A stretch of DNA of 12,981 nt from DATEOR01 sp035698665 (GCA_035698665.1 DASSBN010000041.1:1-12981); one strand, 5' to 3'. Shown: positions 1-7,204, numbered from the stretch's first letter. Numbers and translations: made by a program. The notes: generated by a model from the letters alone, not told the origin.

Positions 1-1
1 C

Positions 2-298
2 TTCGGCCAGGGTTTCCAGGAGGTGCGCCGGTCGCTGAGCCGGCGGGCGTTCGTCGCAAGCCTCCAGCGCCTCGTCCCCGAGATCGGCGCCGAGGACATC
101 GTCCGGGCGCCTGCCGGAGTCCGGGCGCAGGCGCTCGCCCCCGACGGCAGCCTCGTCGACGACTTCCTCATCGTGCAAAGCGAAGGGGCCGTGCACGTCT
201 GCAACGCGCCCTCCCCGGGGGCAACCGCATCACTCGCGATCGGCAAGGCGATCTCGGAGCGCGTTCCGGTCCACGAGCAGCTGGCCGTGGCGGTCTGA
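2..298 (+). CDS. lhgO: L-2-hydroxyglutarate oxidase-like FAD-dependent oxidoreductase, C-terminal fragment
   Basis: Only the last 98 codons are present; the frame is already open at base 2 and the start lies left of the window. The fragment carries the C-terminal signature of the LhgO branch of the DAO-type flavoprotein family: a GVRAQAL segment, then LVDDF, then HVCNAPSPGATASLAIG before the end. In that family this part helps close over the FAD and the 2-hydroxyacid substrate, and the enzyme oxidises L-2-hydroxyglutarate to 2-oxoglutarate, passing electrons to oxygen or quinones. Its TGA is one base before the ATG of the sugar epimerase gene, so the two are probably co-transcribed and translationally coupled. 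Because the partners are sugar-nucleotide enzymes, the real substrate may be a sugar-derived hydroxyacid rather than 2-hydroxyglutarate; that is inference. The family call is firm, the substrate is not. Confidence 0.85.
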   Translation, partial: FGQGFQEVRRSLSRRAFVASLQRLVPEIGAEDIVRAPAGVRAQALAPDGSLVDDFLIVQSEGAVHVCNAPSPGATASLAIGKAISERVPVHEQLAVAV

Positions 299-299
299 A

Positions 300-1331
300 A
301 TGAGAGTGCTCGTCACCGGAACTGAGGGGTACCTCGGCTCGTTGCTCGGGCCGATGCTCCTCGAGCGCGGCTACGACGTGATCGGCGTCGACACCGGCTT
401 CTACAAGGCGGGCTGGCTCTACAACAACGGTGCGCGCGCCACCGCGAAGACGCTGACCAAGGACATCCGCCGGCTCTCGGCGGAGGACTTCGAAGGTGTC
501 GACGCGGTCGTCCACATGGCGGAGCTCTCGAATGACCCGGTGGGGCAGCTTGCGCCGGAGATCACGTACGAGATCAACCACAAGGGCTCGATCCACATCG
601 CGAACCTCGCCAAGGCGGCGGGTGTCGAGCGGTTCGTCTACACGTCGTCCTGCAGCGTCTACGGGGTCGCCACAGAGGACAACGTCACCGAAGAGTCCCC
701 GGTCAATCCCCAGACTGCCTATGCCGTCTGCAAGACGCTCGTCGAGCGAGACGTCTCGGCGCTCGCCGACGAAGGGTTCTCTCCGACGTTCCTCCGCAAC
801 GCGACCGCGTTCGGCGCCTCTCCGCGGATGCGCTTCGACATCGTGCTCAACAACCTGTCGGGCCTCGCCTGGACGACGAACGAGATCCGCATGGAGAGCG
901 ACGGCACTCCGTGGCGGCCGTTCGTTCACACGCTCGACATCTGCAAGGCGATCGCCTGCACCCTCGAAGCGCCGCGCGAGGTCGTCCACGGTGAGATCTA
1001 CAACGTCGGCGACTCGAGGAGCAACTACCAGGTGCGGGAGATCGCCGACATCGTCGGAGAGGTTTTCGAAGGGTGCGAGATCACGCTGGCGAAGGCTGCC
1101 GGCCCCGACAACCGGAGCTACCGGGTCTCGTTCGAGAAGATCCGGGAGGCACTGCCCTCGTTCTCGTGCGACTGGGATGCCCGTAAGGGCGCGGAGCAGC
1201 TTCGCGCGACGTTCGAGCGCATCGACCTCACCTCGGAGCAGTTCCTCTCCCGTGGATTCACGAGACTGAAGCAGATCGAATACCTGATGCGCACCAGGCA
1301 GATCGATCCGGACTTCTACTGGGCTTCCTGA
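300..1331 (+). CDS. NAD-dependent sugar epimerase/dehydratase (extended SDR)
   Basis: A 343-residue extended short-chain dehydrogenase/reductase, the family that includes UDP-glucose 4-epimerase and NDP-sugar 4,6-dehydratases. The N-terminal Rossmann motif TGTEGYLG is at residues 6-13, with an acidic residue (D31) at the end of the second strand, which favours NAD over NADP. HMAELS follows at 72-77. The catalytic triad is visible as S117 (in YTSSCSVYG), Y141 and K145 (YAVCK). The C-terminal part (about 180-340) is the substrate domain, with a PFVH segment typical of NDP-sugar enzymes. Its stop overlaps the start of the next gene by one base (TGATG). Expected role: epimerisation, reduction or dehydration of a nucleotide sugar in the cytoplasm for surface polysaccharide. 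I cannot tell which reaction from sequence alone. The ATG at 300 is chosen because the Rossmann strand begins immediately after it. Confidence 0.9.
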   Translation: MRVLVTGTEGYLGSLLGPMLLERGYDVIGVDTGFYKAGWLYNNGARATAKTLTKDIRRLSAEDFEGVDAVVHMAELSNDPVGQLAPEITYEINHKGSIHIANLAKAAGVERFVYTSSCSVYGVATEDNVTEESPVNPQTAYAVCKTLVERDVSALADEGFSPTFLRNATAFGASPRMRFDIVLNNLSGLAWTTNEIRMESDGTPWRPFVHTLDICKAIACTLEAPREVVHGEIYNVGDSRSNYQVREIADIVGEVFEGCEITLAKAAGPDNRSYRVSFEKIREALPSFSCDWDARKGAEQLRATFERIDLTSEQFLSRGFTRLKQIEYLMRTRQIDPDFYWAS

Positions 1332-1882
1332 TGCGGTTCTCGGAGACTCCGATTTCGGGTGCATACGTGATCGACATCGAGCCGCGAGAGGACGAGCGCG
1401 GCTTCTTCGCGAGAGCTTTCTGCGGGGAGGAGTTCCGCGCGCACGGGCTCGATGCGACGGTTGCACAGGCCAATCTGTCCGGAAACAGGAAGAAGGGGAC
1501 GATCCGCGGGCTGCACTGGCAGACGGAGCCGGCGCCCGAGCGCAAGCTCTTTCGTTGCGTGCGCGGCGCGACCTACCACGTGATTGTCGACGTGCGGCCC
1601 GACTCGGAGTCTTACCTCCGGTGGTATGGGCTCGAGCTCACGCCGGCGAGTCACCGCGCGCTCTACGTCCCCGCGCTCTGCGCGGCCGGGTACCAGGCGC
1701 TGGCTGACGACGCCGAGGTGCTCTATCTCGTGAGCGCCCCCTACCAGCCGGACGCGGAGCGAGGCTTGCGCTACGACGATCCCGCCGTCGGGATCGAGTG
1801 GCCGCTCCCGGTGAACGAGGTCTCGCCGAAGGACCTGAGCTGGCCGCCCGTCGCAGTCGCCCCATCCGGAGTCGAAGCGTGA
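1331..1882 (+). CDS. dTDP-4-dehydrorhamnose 3,5-epimerase-like cupin protein (RmlC family), altered active site
   Basis: A 183-residue protein of normal RmlC length. RmlC enzymes epimerise C3 and/or C5 of NDP-4-keto-6-deoxy sugars within a cupin barrel. Most of the family's active site is visible: ERGFF at 22-26, RGLHWQ at 59-64 with the catalytic base H62, K72, Y132 (general acid position) and D168 in SPKD, which would complete the His-Asp dyad. The strongly conserved GFAHGF-type motif, however, reads LCAAGY at 116-121, so its usual His is A119. The protein also has H83 where many members carry an acidic residue (YHV instead of FDV). The start overlaps the previous stop by one base and the end overlaps the next start by four. 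It probably acts on the product of the neighbouring SDR. The changed His suggests a different substrate or partial (mono-)epimerisation; that is inference. Confidence 0.88.
   Translation: MRFSETPISGAYVIDIEPREDERGFFARAFCGEEFRAHGLDATVAQANLSGNRKKGTIRGLHWQTEPAPERKLFRCVRGATYHVIVDVRPDSESYLRWYGLELTPASHRALYVPALCAAGYQALADDAEVLYLVSAPYQPDAERGLRYDDPAVGIEWPLPVNEVSPKDLSWPPVAVAPSGVEA
1868..1871 (+). promoter_or_regulatory. Ribosome binding site (GGAG) deciding a GTG start
   Basis: GGAG lies seven bases before the GTG at 1879, inside the last codons of the RmlC-like gene. It supports that GTG, which overlaps the previous stop as GTGA, over a longer reading that would begin at 1798 and run in a second frame through the epimerase gene. 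Confidence 0.55.
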
Positions 1883-3192
1883 TCATCGTCGATCGCGCAT
1901 TGGCGGAACGCGCGGAGGCGGGCAGCCCCGTTCGGATCGGCCTGGTCGGGACGGGCTTCCTCGGACGTGCTCTCATCCGACAACTGGCGGAAGCGGCGCC
2001 CGGGCTCCAGGTCGCGGCCGTCTCGAACCGCACGCTCTCGAGAGCTCGCGCCGCCTGCGAGGAGGCCGGCTTCGACGTCGAGGTCGTCGACTCGCAGAAG
2101 CGGCTGGACGAGGTCGCCGCCAGCGGCGGCTGCGCGGTGACTGACGACGCCTCCCTGATCGCGCGATCGGAGGCGATCGAGGTACTCGTCGAGGTGACGG
2201 GCACCGTCGAATTCGCCGCCAACGTCGTCCTCGAGGCGATCGAGCACGGCAAGCACGTCGTCCTTGTGAACGCCGAGGTCGACGGGACGGTCGGACCGGC
2301 CCTCAAGCGCTACGCGGACAGCGCGGGCGTCATCTTGAGCGGCGCGGACGGCGACCAGCCGGCCGCCGAGATGAACCTCCACCGCTTCGTGCGCGGAATC
2401 GGCATGAACCCGCTTCTCTGCGGCAACGTCAAGGGGCTCATGGACCACTACCGGACGCCGGACACGCAGGAGGGCTTCGCCCGCAAGTGGGGCCAGCGCC
2501 CGTACATGGTGACGAGCTTCGCCGACGGCTCGAAGATCTCGTTCGAGCAGGCGGTCATCGGCAATGCGACAGGCATGGGCGTCGCCACGCGAGGAATGTT
2601 CGGGTACGAGTGGCAGGGCTACCTCGACGAGAAGGGCCACGTCGACCTCTACGACGCCGACATGCTGCGCGAGGCCGGCGGCATCGTCGACTACGTGGTC
2701 GGTGCGAAGCCTGGTGCAGGTGTCTACGTCCTCGCCGAGCAGACTCGCGAGGCCGAGCGTCACTTCCTCGACCTCTACAAGATGGGGGAAGGGCCGCTCT
2801 ACTGTTTCTATACGCCGTACCACCTCTGCTACTTCGAGGTGCCGTTGACGGTGGCGCGGGTCGCTCTGCTCGGAGATGCGGCGATCGCACCCGACGCCGG
2901 CATGGTCGTCGACGTCGTCGCGACCGCCAAGCGCGACCTCAAGGCGGGCGAGACGCTCGACGGCATCGGCTACTACACGGCCTACGGGCAGTGTGAGAAC
3001 GCTGATGTCGCCGAGGCGCAGGGACTCCTGCCGATCGGCGTTGCCGAGGGATGCTCCCTCACGCGCGACGTCGCGAAGGACGAGGTCCTGACTTACTCGG
3101 ACGTCGACCTTCCCGCCGGGCGCCTCTGCGACCGACTGCGCGAGGAGCAACGCCCGCTCATCCACCGCAGGCGCCAGCCGGCTGCCGCCTGA
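1879..3192 (+). CDS. NAD(P)-dependent oxidoreductase with C-terminal SAF domain (COG4091, homoserine dehydrogenase-like)
   Basis: 437 residues from the GTG at 1879, which overlaps the RmlC-like stop by four bases. The N-terminal Rossmann fold opens with GLVGTGFLG at residues 21-29. A VEVTGTVEF segment and HGKHVVLVNAEVD resemble the homoserine dehydrogenase NAD domain, and a central catalytic-type region with SGADGDQP follows. From roughly residue 345 to 410 a SAF-type domain can be recognised (RDLKAGETL, then LPIGVAEGCSLTRDVAKDEVLT), the fold also found in sialic acid synthase C-termini, altronate dehydratase and CpaB. This matches the family annotated as predicted homoserine dehydrogenase with SAF domain. 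No amino acid pathway gene is nearby. Its place between sugar epimerases and a glycosyltransferase argues for oxidation or reduction of a sugar-derived aldehyde or acid. That substrate assignment is inference. Confidence 0.8.
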   Translation: MIIVDRALAERAEAGSPVRIGLVGTGFLGRALIRQLAEAAPGLQVAAVSNRTLSRARAACEEAGFDVEVVDSQKRLDEVAASGGCAVTDDASLIARSEAIEVLVEVTGTVEFAANVVLEAIEHGKHVVLVNAEVDGTVGPALKRYADSAGVILSGADGDQPAAEMNLHRFVRGIGMNPLLCGNVKGLMDHYRTPDTQEGFARKWGQRPYMVTSFADGSKISFEQAVIGNATGMGVATRGMFGYEWQGYLDEKGHVDLYDADMLREAGGIVDYVVGAKPGAGVYVLAEQTREAERHFLDLYKMGEGPLYCFYTPYHLCYFEVPLTVARVALLGDAAIAPDAGMVVDVVATAKRDLKAGETLDGIGYYTAYGQCENADVAEAQGLLPIGVAEGCSLTRDVAKDEVLTYSDVDLPAGRLCDRLREEQRPLIHRRRQPAAA

Positions 3193-3197
3193 GCACG

Positions 3198-4202
3198 ATG
3201 TCCGACGACCGGCCGCTCGTCAGCGTCGTAACGCCCGTGTTCAACGGCGGCGAGCATCTCGCGGAGGCGATCGAGAGCGTCCTCGCACAGACGTACGAGA
3301 ACTGGGACTACGCGATCTGCGACAACGTCAGCACCGACAACACGCGGGAGGTCGCCGAGGAGTACGCGCACAAGGACGAACGCATCCGGCTCGTGACGCA
3401 CGACGAGCATCTCGGGCTCCTCGAGAACTGGAATCGGGCGATCCGCCTTATCTCGCCGGAGAGCAAGTACGCCAAGGTCCTGCATGCGGACGATTGGTTC
3501 TTCCCGGAGTGCTTCGAGCGCATGGTCGCGCTCGCCGAGGAGCATCCCTCGGTTGGAATCGTGGGCGCGTACCGACTTGAGGGGGACACGGTCGGGTTGG
3601 ACGGGATCCCGTATACGCAGCCGGTTGTCCCGGGACTCGAACTGTGTCGGGGCCGCTTCCTGCGGGAGACCTACCCCTTCGTCTTCGGAGCGCCTTCTTC
3701 ACTCATGTTTCGTTCCGATCTCGTGCGCAAGCGCGATCCCTTCTACGACGAGACGAACCTGCATTCAGATACCGGCGTCTGCTACGACGTGCTTCAGGAA
3801 AGCGACTTCGGATTCGTGCATCAAGTTCTCACGTACACGCGTCGCCATACCGGCGCGTTCACGTCGTACACGCAGAGGGTTGGAACGTATAAGCCGCTTC
3901 ACCTCGAGCACCTGCTTCGGTATGGACCAGGTTGCCTGACGCCACACGAGTTCGAGGACCAGGTCGGCAGGCGGGTGACGAAATACGCGCGCTTCTTGCT
4001 CCTGCGCGCACACCGATTCAGCGATCCCGAATTTCGGACCTTTCACCTCGAGGCTCTAGCTCGACTGCGCACGGAACTCGGCCTTGCCCGCATGACGGGG
4101 ATGGCAGGGCGTTCGACGTTGGTACGCGTCGAGCGTCGGCTGCGGCGATCCGTGCCGGAAGCAGCCCGTCGGCGGCTTTCGGGGTCTGGACGGTCGGTCT
4201 AG
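3198..4202 (+). CDS. Glycosyltransferase family 2
   Basis: 334 residues from the ATG at 3198, five bases after the preceding stop. It begins with the GT-A signature LVSVVTPVFNGGEHL at residues 7-21 and AIESVLAQTYENW at 24-36. The nucleotide-binding segment usually written DDGSTD reads DNVSTDN at 42-48, and the metal-binding DxD position is ADD at 97-99. It would transfer a sugar from an NDP donor to a growing surface glycan at the cytoplasmic membrane face. There is no membrane helix, so it is probably peripheral. It closes the + strand cassette and may use that cassette's sugar. Its stop faces the methyltransferase stop across 3 bases. The second half looks lower in GC than the neighbours (about 60% at 3841-3900 against about 73% at 9961-10020, counted by eye), compatible with acquisition by transfer. 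A longer in-frame reading upstream (from 3051) lies inside the previous gene and is rejected. Confidence 0.88.
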   Translation: MSDDRPLVSVVTPVFNGGEHLAEAIESVLAQTYENWDYAICDNVSTDNTREVAEEYAHKDERIRLVTHDEHLGLLENWNRAIRLISPESKYAKVLHADDWFFPECFERMVALAEEHPSVGIVGAYRLEGDTVGLDGIPYTQPVVPGLELCRGRFLRETYPFVFGAPSSLMFRSDLVRKRDPFYDETNLHSDTGVCYDVLQESDFGFVHQVLTYTRRHTGAFTSYTQRVGTYKPLHLEHLLRYGPGCLTPHEFEDQVGRRVTKYARFLLLRAHRFSDPEFRTFHLEALARLRTELGLARMTGMAGRSTLVRVERRLRRSVPEAARRRLSGSGRSV

Positions 4203-4205
4203 TTC

Positions 4206-5120
4206 CTAGGTGTCCTGCCCGCCCGCGTCAGCGGTCGGCTTCACGAAGTGAGCGAGGCTGCCGGGAGCGGGGCGGCGTTCGACGCGCTCGTCGGTCTCGA
4301 GCTCCCGAGCGAGGCGCACGACTCCTTCAGCAACCGCGAGGCGGGAGTCGTGCGGTGCGAAGACGGCGTCGTGGAAGAGCAAGTGGCCGCCTGGCCTGAG
4401 CGCCGGCCACCAGTGGTCGAAGTCGGCGCGCGCACCCTCGTAGCTGTGATCGCCGTCGACGAACACGAGGTCGAACGACTCCGGTGCGACCGGGTACGAG
4501 CCGGAATCGGCGATCACGATCTCGACTTGCTCTCTGAGTCCGGCCCTCTTGAGGGCCGAGGCGAGCTCGACTGAGAAGCGTTCCTGCCGCGCGAGGTCGA
4601 GGTCGACCGAGACGACGTGTGCGCCGGCCAGCGCGAGGAGGTACGTCGTCCCCCCGCGGAACCGCCCGATTTCAGCGGCTCTCGGCTCGCCCAGGGAGCG
4701 GACGAGGCGGAAGAGATAGGCGCCCTCGTCGAACTCGAGGCGCGTCAGTCCGTGATTGAGCGCATTCGAAGAGAAGAGCCAGAAGCAGTCTTCGAATCCC
4801 CTGGCGCCGGGTCCTTCGGGCTCGAGCCTGGGCTCGAAGCGCGCTGTCGCGGCCCCTCGATTTGAAAGCCGGTGCAGCATCCAGGAGAGCGTCGCCGGGT
4901 CGTCGAGCAGGGCGAAGAGGAACCGTCGTCCCACACGTGTCCGCACGAGCGAACCGAACAACCGTGAAATGGCTGGGCGACGATCACGGCCCGCGATGCG
5001 CGGATTCTCGATCGCGCTCGTGCCAGACGCCGAAGCGAGGTCAGGAGCAACGTGGACGCCTTCGTCCAGGAGGGCCTGGATACCCACGCGCGGCTCCGGA
5101 TCCTGGTCAGCGAGCGTCAT
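4206..5120 (-). CDS. Class I SAM-dependent methyltransferase (Methyltransf_24-like)
   Basis: 304 residues from the ATG at 5120. The first hundred or so residues have no recognised domain. The methyltransferase core follows: motif I as AAEIGRFRGGTTYLLA, VVSVDLD at the end of the second strand (the acidic residue that binds the SAM ribose), then FDLVFVDGDHSYEGA, and ALRPGGHLLFHDA. This pattern is typical of Methyltransf_24 and cephalosporin-hydroxylase-like methyltransferases found in polysaccharide clusters, where they O-methylate sugars. It is the last gene of the - strand operon and its start overlaps the preceding gene by 14 bases. A GGGAG five bases before this ATG favours it over an in-frame ATG at 5132; the frame also stays open to 5216, but that part belongs to the preceding gene. 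The target is unknown; a sugar hydroxyl of the glycan is the best guess. Confidence 0.85.
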   Translation of the reverse strand: MTLADQDPEPRVGIQALLDEGVHVAPDLASASGTSAIENPRIAGRDRRPAISRLFGSLVRTRVGRRFLFALLDDPATLSWMLHRLSNRGAATARFEPRLEPEGPGARGFEDCFWLFSSNALNHGLTRLEFDEGAYLFRLVRSLGEPRAAEIGRFRGGTTYLLALAGAHVVSVDLDLARQERFSVELASALKRAGLREQVEIVIADSGSYPVAPESFDLVFVDGDHSYEGARADFDHWWPALRPGGHLLFHDAVFAPHDSRLAVAEGVVRLARELETDERVERRPAPGSLAHFVKPTADAGGQDT

Positions 5121-6078
5121 GGCTGCTCCCATCGCGTGTGCCTGCGACGGTAGCAGCGAACTCTTCCGCGGCTCGGGGAAAGGGGCGGTCTGGAAGCTCG
5201 AGCGCCTCGGCGACACGTCGCGACGTGAGCTCCGCAGTCATGGCCGTAGCGAGCGCGGGATCCTTTCCCTGCTTGACGAGCGCGAGGGCGGCCAAGGCCC
5301 CGCCGGCCGCGACCGCGCCCGGGACGAAGACCACGCCCCGCTCGTGGAGCATCCGATCAGCACCTGCCGACGCGCGGGCCGCGCCGAGGGAGACCACGAT
5401 TCGGCTCGAGGCATGTCTAGCCCATTCGTCGTCGAGCGTCCAGATCGGCGCGCCGACGAGAGTCACCTCGACGTCTGACGGAGAATGGCCGTTGCCTGTT
5501 GGGAGACACATGCCGTCTCGCTCGAGAACGGCTGCGACTTCCACCGACAGAGACGACGCCAGATGCTGGCTCACCCTCGCCCCGCCGGCGGGCACGCCGA
5601 CGTGGGCGAGAATGGTGGAAACGGCTGCGACTGCCGACGCGACGAGACCGGACCGTGCCGCCTCGAGCTCGGGGCCGCCTCCGTTGTCTTCGAAGGCAAT
5701 CTCCAGGATTCCTCGGCCGGCCAACGACTGCAGGGCGTCGAGGTACTCCTCCCGTCGCGCCTCAGCTCCAGGGCCGCCCCCCGCAGTGAAGAGGAAGTGA
5801 CCCGACCCGCGGCCGATCCCATAGAGGGAGAATTGCGCAGAGACCGCCCGCGCGAGCACGCACGCGTCGTCGACGGAGAGCCCCGGGTGGGCGAGGAGCG
5901 GGCCCCAGGCCGGCGCAGGTTCGAGACGGTCGATCGCCACGTAGCCGAGCAGCTCCTCCTCGGCGGAGTGAACGCTCGCGACGAATTTGGGAGGAGCTCC
6001 CGGGCCGACACGCGAGACGCCGTAGAAGATCGGACGCAGCCGCGGAACGCGGCCGTCCGTCGCCTGGTCGAGCTCCAT
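5107..6078 (-). CDS. Degenerate Glu/Leu/Phe/Val dehydrogenase homologue (likely pseudoenzyme)
   Basis: 323 residues from the ATG at 6078, seven bases after the GT4 stop; the frame is open further upstream but only as a shadow of that gene. The fold is that of amino acid dehydrogenases. Residues 77-97 align without gaps to the leucine dehydrogenase segment holding its two active-site lysines, and residues 240-261 (ADRMLHERGVVFVPGAVAAGG) match the family's LHERGI-YAPD-NAGG region. From memory of leucine dehydrogenase, the two lysines become Q82 and H94 with the same 12-residue spacing. The GxGNV nucleotide loop reads LASSL at 173-177. An Asp in EDNG (D131) may correspond to the catalytic Asp. 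Without the lysines and glycine loop, oxidative deamination with NAD is unlikely. The frame is intact, so it is not a decaying gene: a binding, scaffold or regulatory role, or altered chemistry, is possible. Its place between a glycosyltransferase and a methyltransferase ties it to glycan synthesis. Confidence 0.72.
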   Translation of the reverse strand: MELDQATDGRVPRLRPIFYGVSRVGPGAPPKFVASVHSAEEELLGYVAIDRLEPAPAWGPLLAHPGLSVDDACVLARAVSAQFSLYGIGRGSGHFLFTAGGGPGAEARREEYLDALQSLAGRGILEIAFEDNGGGPELEAARSGLVASAVAAVSTILAHVGVPAGGARVSQHLASSLSVEVAAVLERDGMCLPTGNGHSPSDVEVTLVGAPIWTLDDEWARHASSRIVVSLGAARASAGADRMLHERGVVFVPGAVAAGGALAALALVKQGKDPALATAMTAELTSRRVAEALELPDRPFPRAAEEFAATVAGTRDGSSHDAR

Positions 6079-6085
6079 GGCCGGC

Positions 6086-7204
6086 TCAGGACTGCCCGAC
6101 GTGGTCACCCCCTCGCCGGCGCTGGCGGGCGACCTCCCAGTAGCGCCGCAGCCGGGCGGCGACGCGGTCGGGAGCAAACTCCTCCTCGATCCGCTCGCGC
6201 GCGAACGAGCCAAGCCGCTCCCGCTCCGTGTCGTTCTCGAGCAGGGATCCGAGCGCCTCGGCGAGTGCGACGTGGTCGCCGTCCGGAACGAGGACGCCCG
6301 TGTGGCCGTCGACGACGCGCTCGAGCAGAGGCTCGAGCTCACCGGCGATCACCGGCTTGCGCGCCGCCGCGGCCATGTTCGCGAGCCTCCCCGCGCCGGG
6401 GTCGGCCGACAGGATGCAGACGACGTCGGCGGCGCCGATCCACGAGGAGAGCTCCTCCTCGCCGGGTCGATCGACGACGAGCGGCGTGAGCCCGCGTGCC
6501 GCGGCGGCCGTGCTGAGGCGGCCGAGGTAGCGCCGGTCACAGTCTCCGTGGCAGAGAGCGGCGAGGGTGGCGGCCGAGCTTTGCGGACCGAGACGCGCGA
6601 AGGCTTCGAGAGCCAGGCCGAGGCCGCCCGCCCGGGTGAAGGGGCCGGCGAAGAGAACGAGCGGCTGCCCGTTGACTCGTCCGTTCGAGGCGGACGCCAC
6701 GGCTGCGCGTCCGTGGGCCGCTGCCTCTTCGAAGCGGTCGAGGTCGAGTGGGCGCGGAAGCGCAGCCGTCCGGTCCGCGTACTGGGGCTGCCGGCGGCGC
6801 GCTTCTCTGAGCTCGAGTGGCGAGCCGACGAGGATGAGGTCGGCGCCGGCGCGCTGGCGTGCGATCGCCCGCTTCCGTCGCCATCCCTTCGGCCCCCCGT
6901 CCGTGCAATCGACCACGACCGCCGCGGAGGGAGCGATTGCCCTTAGGATTCCGACGTCGTCGAGGAGGGACTGGGACAGGTGGAACACGTCGGGAGGGGA
7001 GGCGATTCCGGACAGGAGCTCGCGGCTCCGCCTCCGGTCGGACGGAAACATCAGCTCGACGTCTTCGAGCTCCTCGCGCGCGCCCGGCGAGTCGAGCCAG
7101 AAAGGCTCGCCGACCCAGGCGACCTTGAGCGCGGCGCGAGGACGCACCGCCCTCGCCTGAGGTCGCGCCTGGCTTGTGAGAGTGTCCACGTTCGTCGCGC
7201 CCAT
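6086..7204 (-). CDS. Glycosyltransferase, GT4-like (GT-B fold), with modified EX7E motif
   Basis: 372 residues from the ATG at 7204. After a 25-residue tail of no clear type, the N-terminal Rossmann domain starts at KVAWVGEPFW (27-36). The C-terminal donor-binding domain starts near PLVLFAGPFTRAGG (181-194) and includes AADVVCILS, ARKPVIAGE and VVDGHTGVLVPDGD (297-310), a classic GT4 ending. In active GT4 enzymes the donor sugar is held by two glutamates spaced E-x7-E in an EPFG...E segment; here these positions are D268 and N276. The enzyme may tolerate this or be weakened. It is the first gene of a - strand operon with the dehydrogenase-like gene and the methyltransferase, and is read away from the divergent region at 7205-7404. 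Expected role: transfer of a nucleotide-activated sugar at the inner membrane face. Start choice is only moderately sure. Confidence 0.8.
   Translation of the reverse strand: MGATNVDTLTSQARPQARAVRPRAALKVAWVGEPFWLDSPGAREELEDVELMFPSDRRRSRELLSGIASPPDVFHLSQSLLDDVGILRAIAPSAAVVVDCTDGGPKGWRRKRAIARQRAGADLILVGSPLELREARRRQPQYADRTAALPRPLDLDRFEEAAAHGRAAVASASNGRVNGQPLVLFAGPFTRAGGLGLALEAFARLGPQSSAATLAALCHGDCDRRYLGRLSTAAAARGLTPLVVDRPGEEELSSWIGAADVVCILSADPGAGRLANMAAAARKPVIAGELEPLLERVVDGHTGVLVPDGDHVALAEALGSLLENDTERERLGSFARERIEEEFAPDRVAARLRRYWEVARQRRRGGDHVGQS

Noticed and set aside
168..1466. Long - strand open frame (432 codons) across the LhgO-like and epimerase genes
   Set aside because: It spans two well-supported + strand genes and shows only biased composition.
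1798..1878. Earlier ATG start for the COG4091-type protein
   Set aside because: It would overlap the RmlC-like gene by 85 bases and add a tail with no family match. The GTG at 1879 has GGAG at good spacing and a GTGA overlap.
1771..3165. Long - strand open frame (464 codons) opposite the COG4091-type gene
   Set aside because: Composition is Arg/Asp/Val/Leu-rich with no motif. The + strand frame has the Rossmann and SAF motifs and is coupled to its neighbours.
5107..6078. Calling the dehydrogenase-like gene an active leucine or glutamate dehydrogenase or a pseudogene
   Set aside because: Key lysines and the glycine loop are absent, so activity is not supported. The frame is intact and tightly coupled, so gene decay is not supported either.
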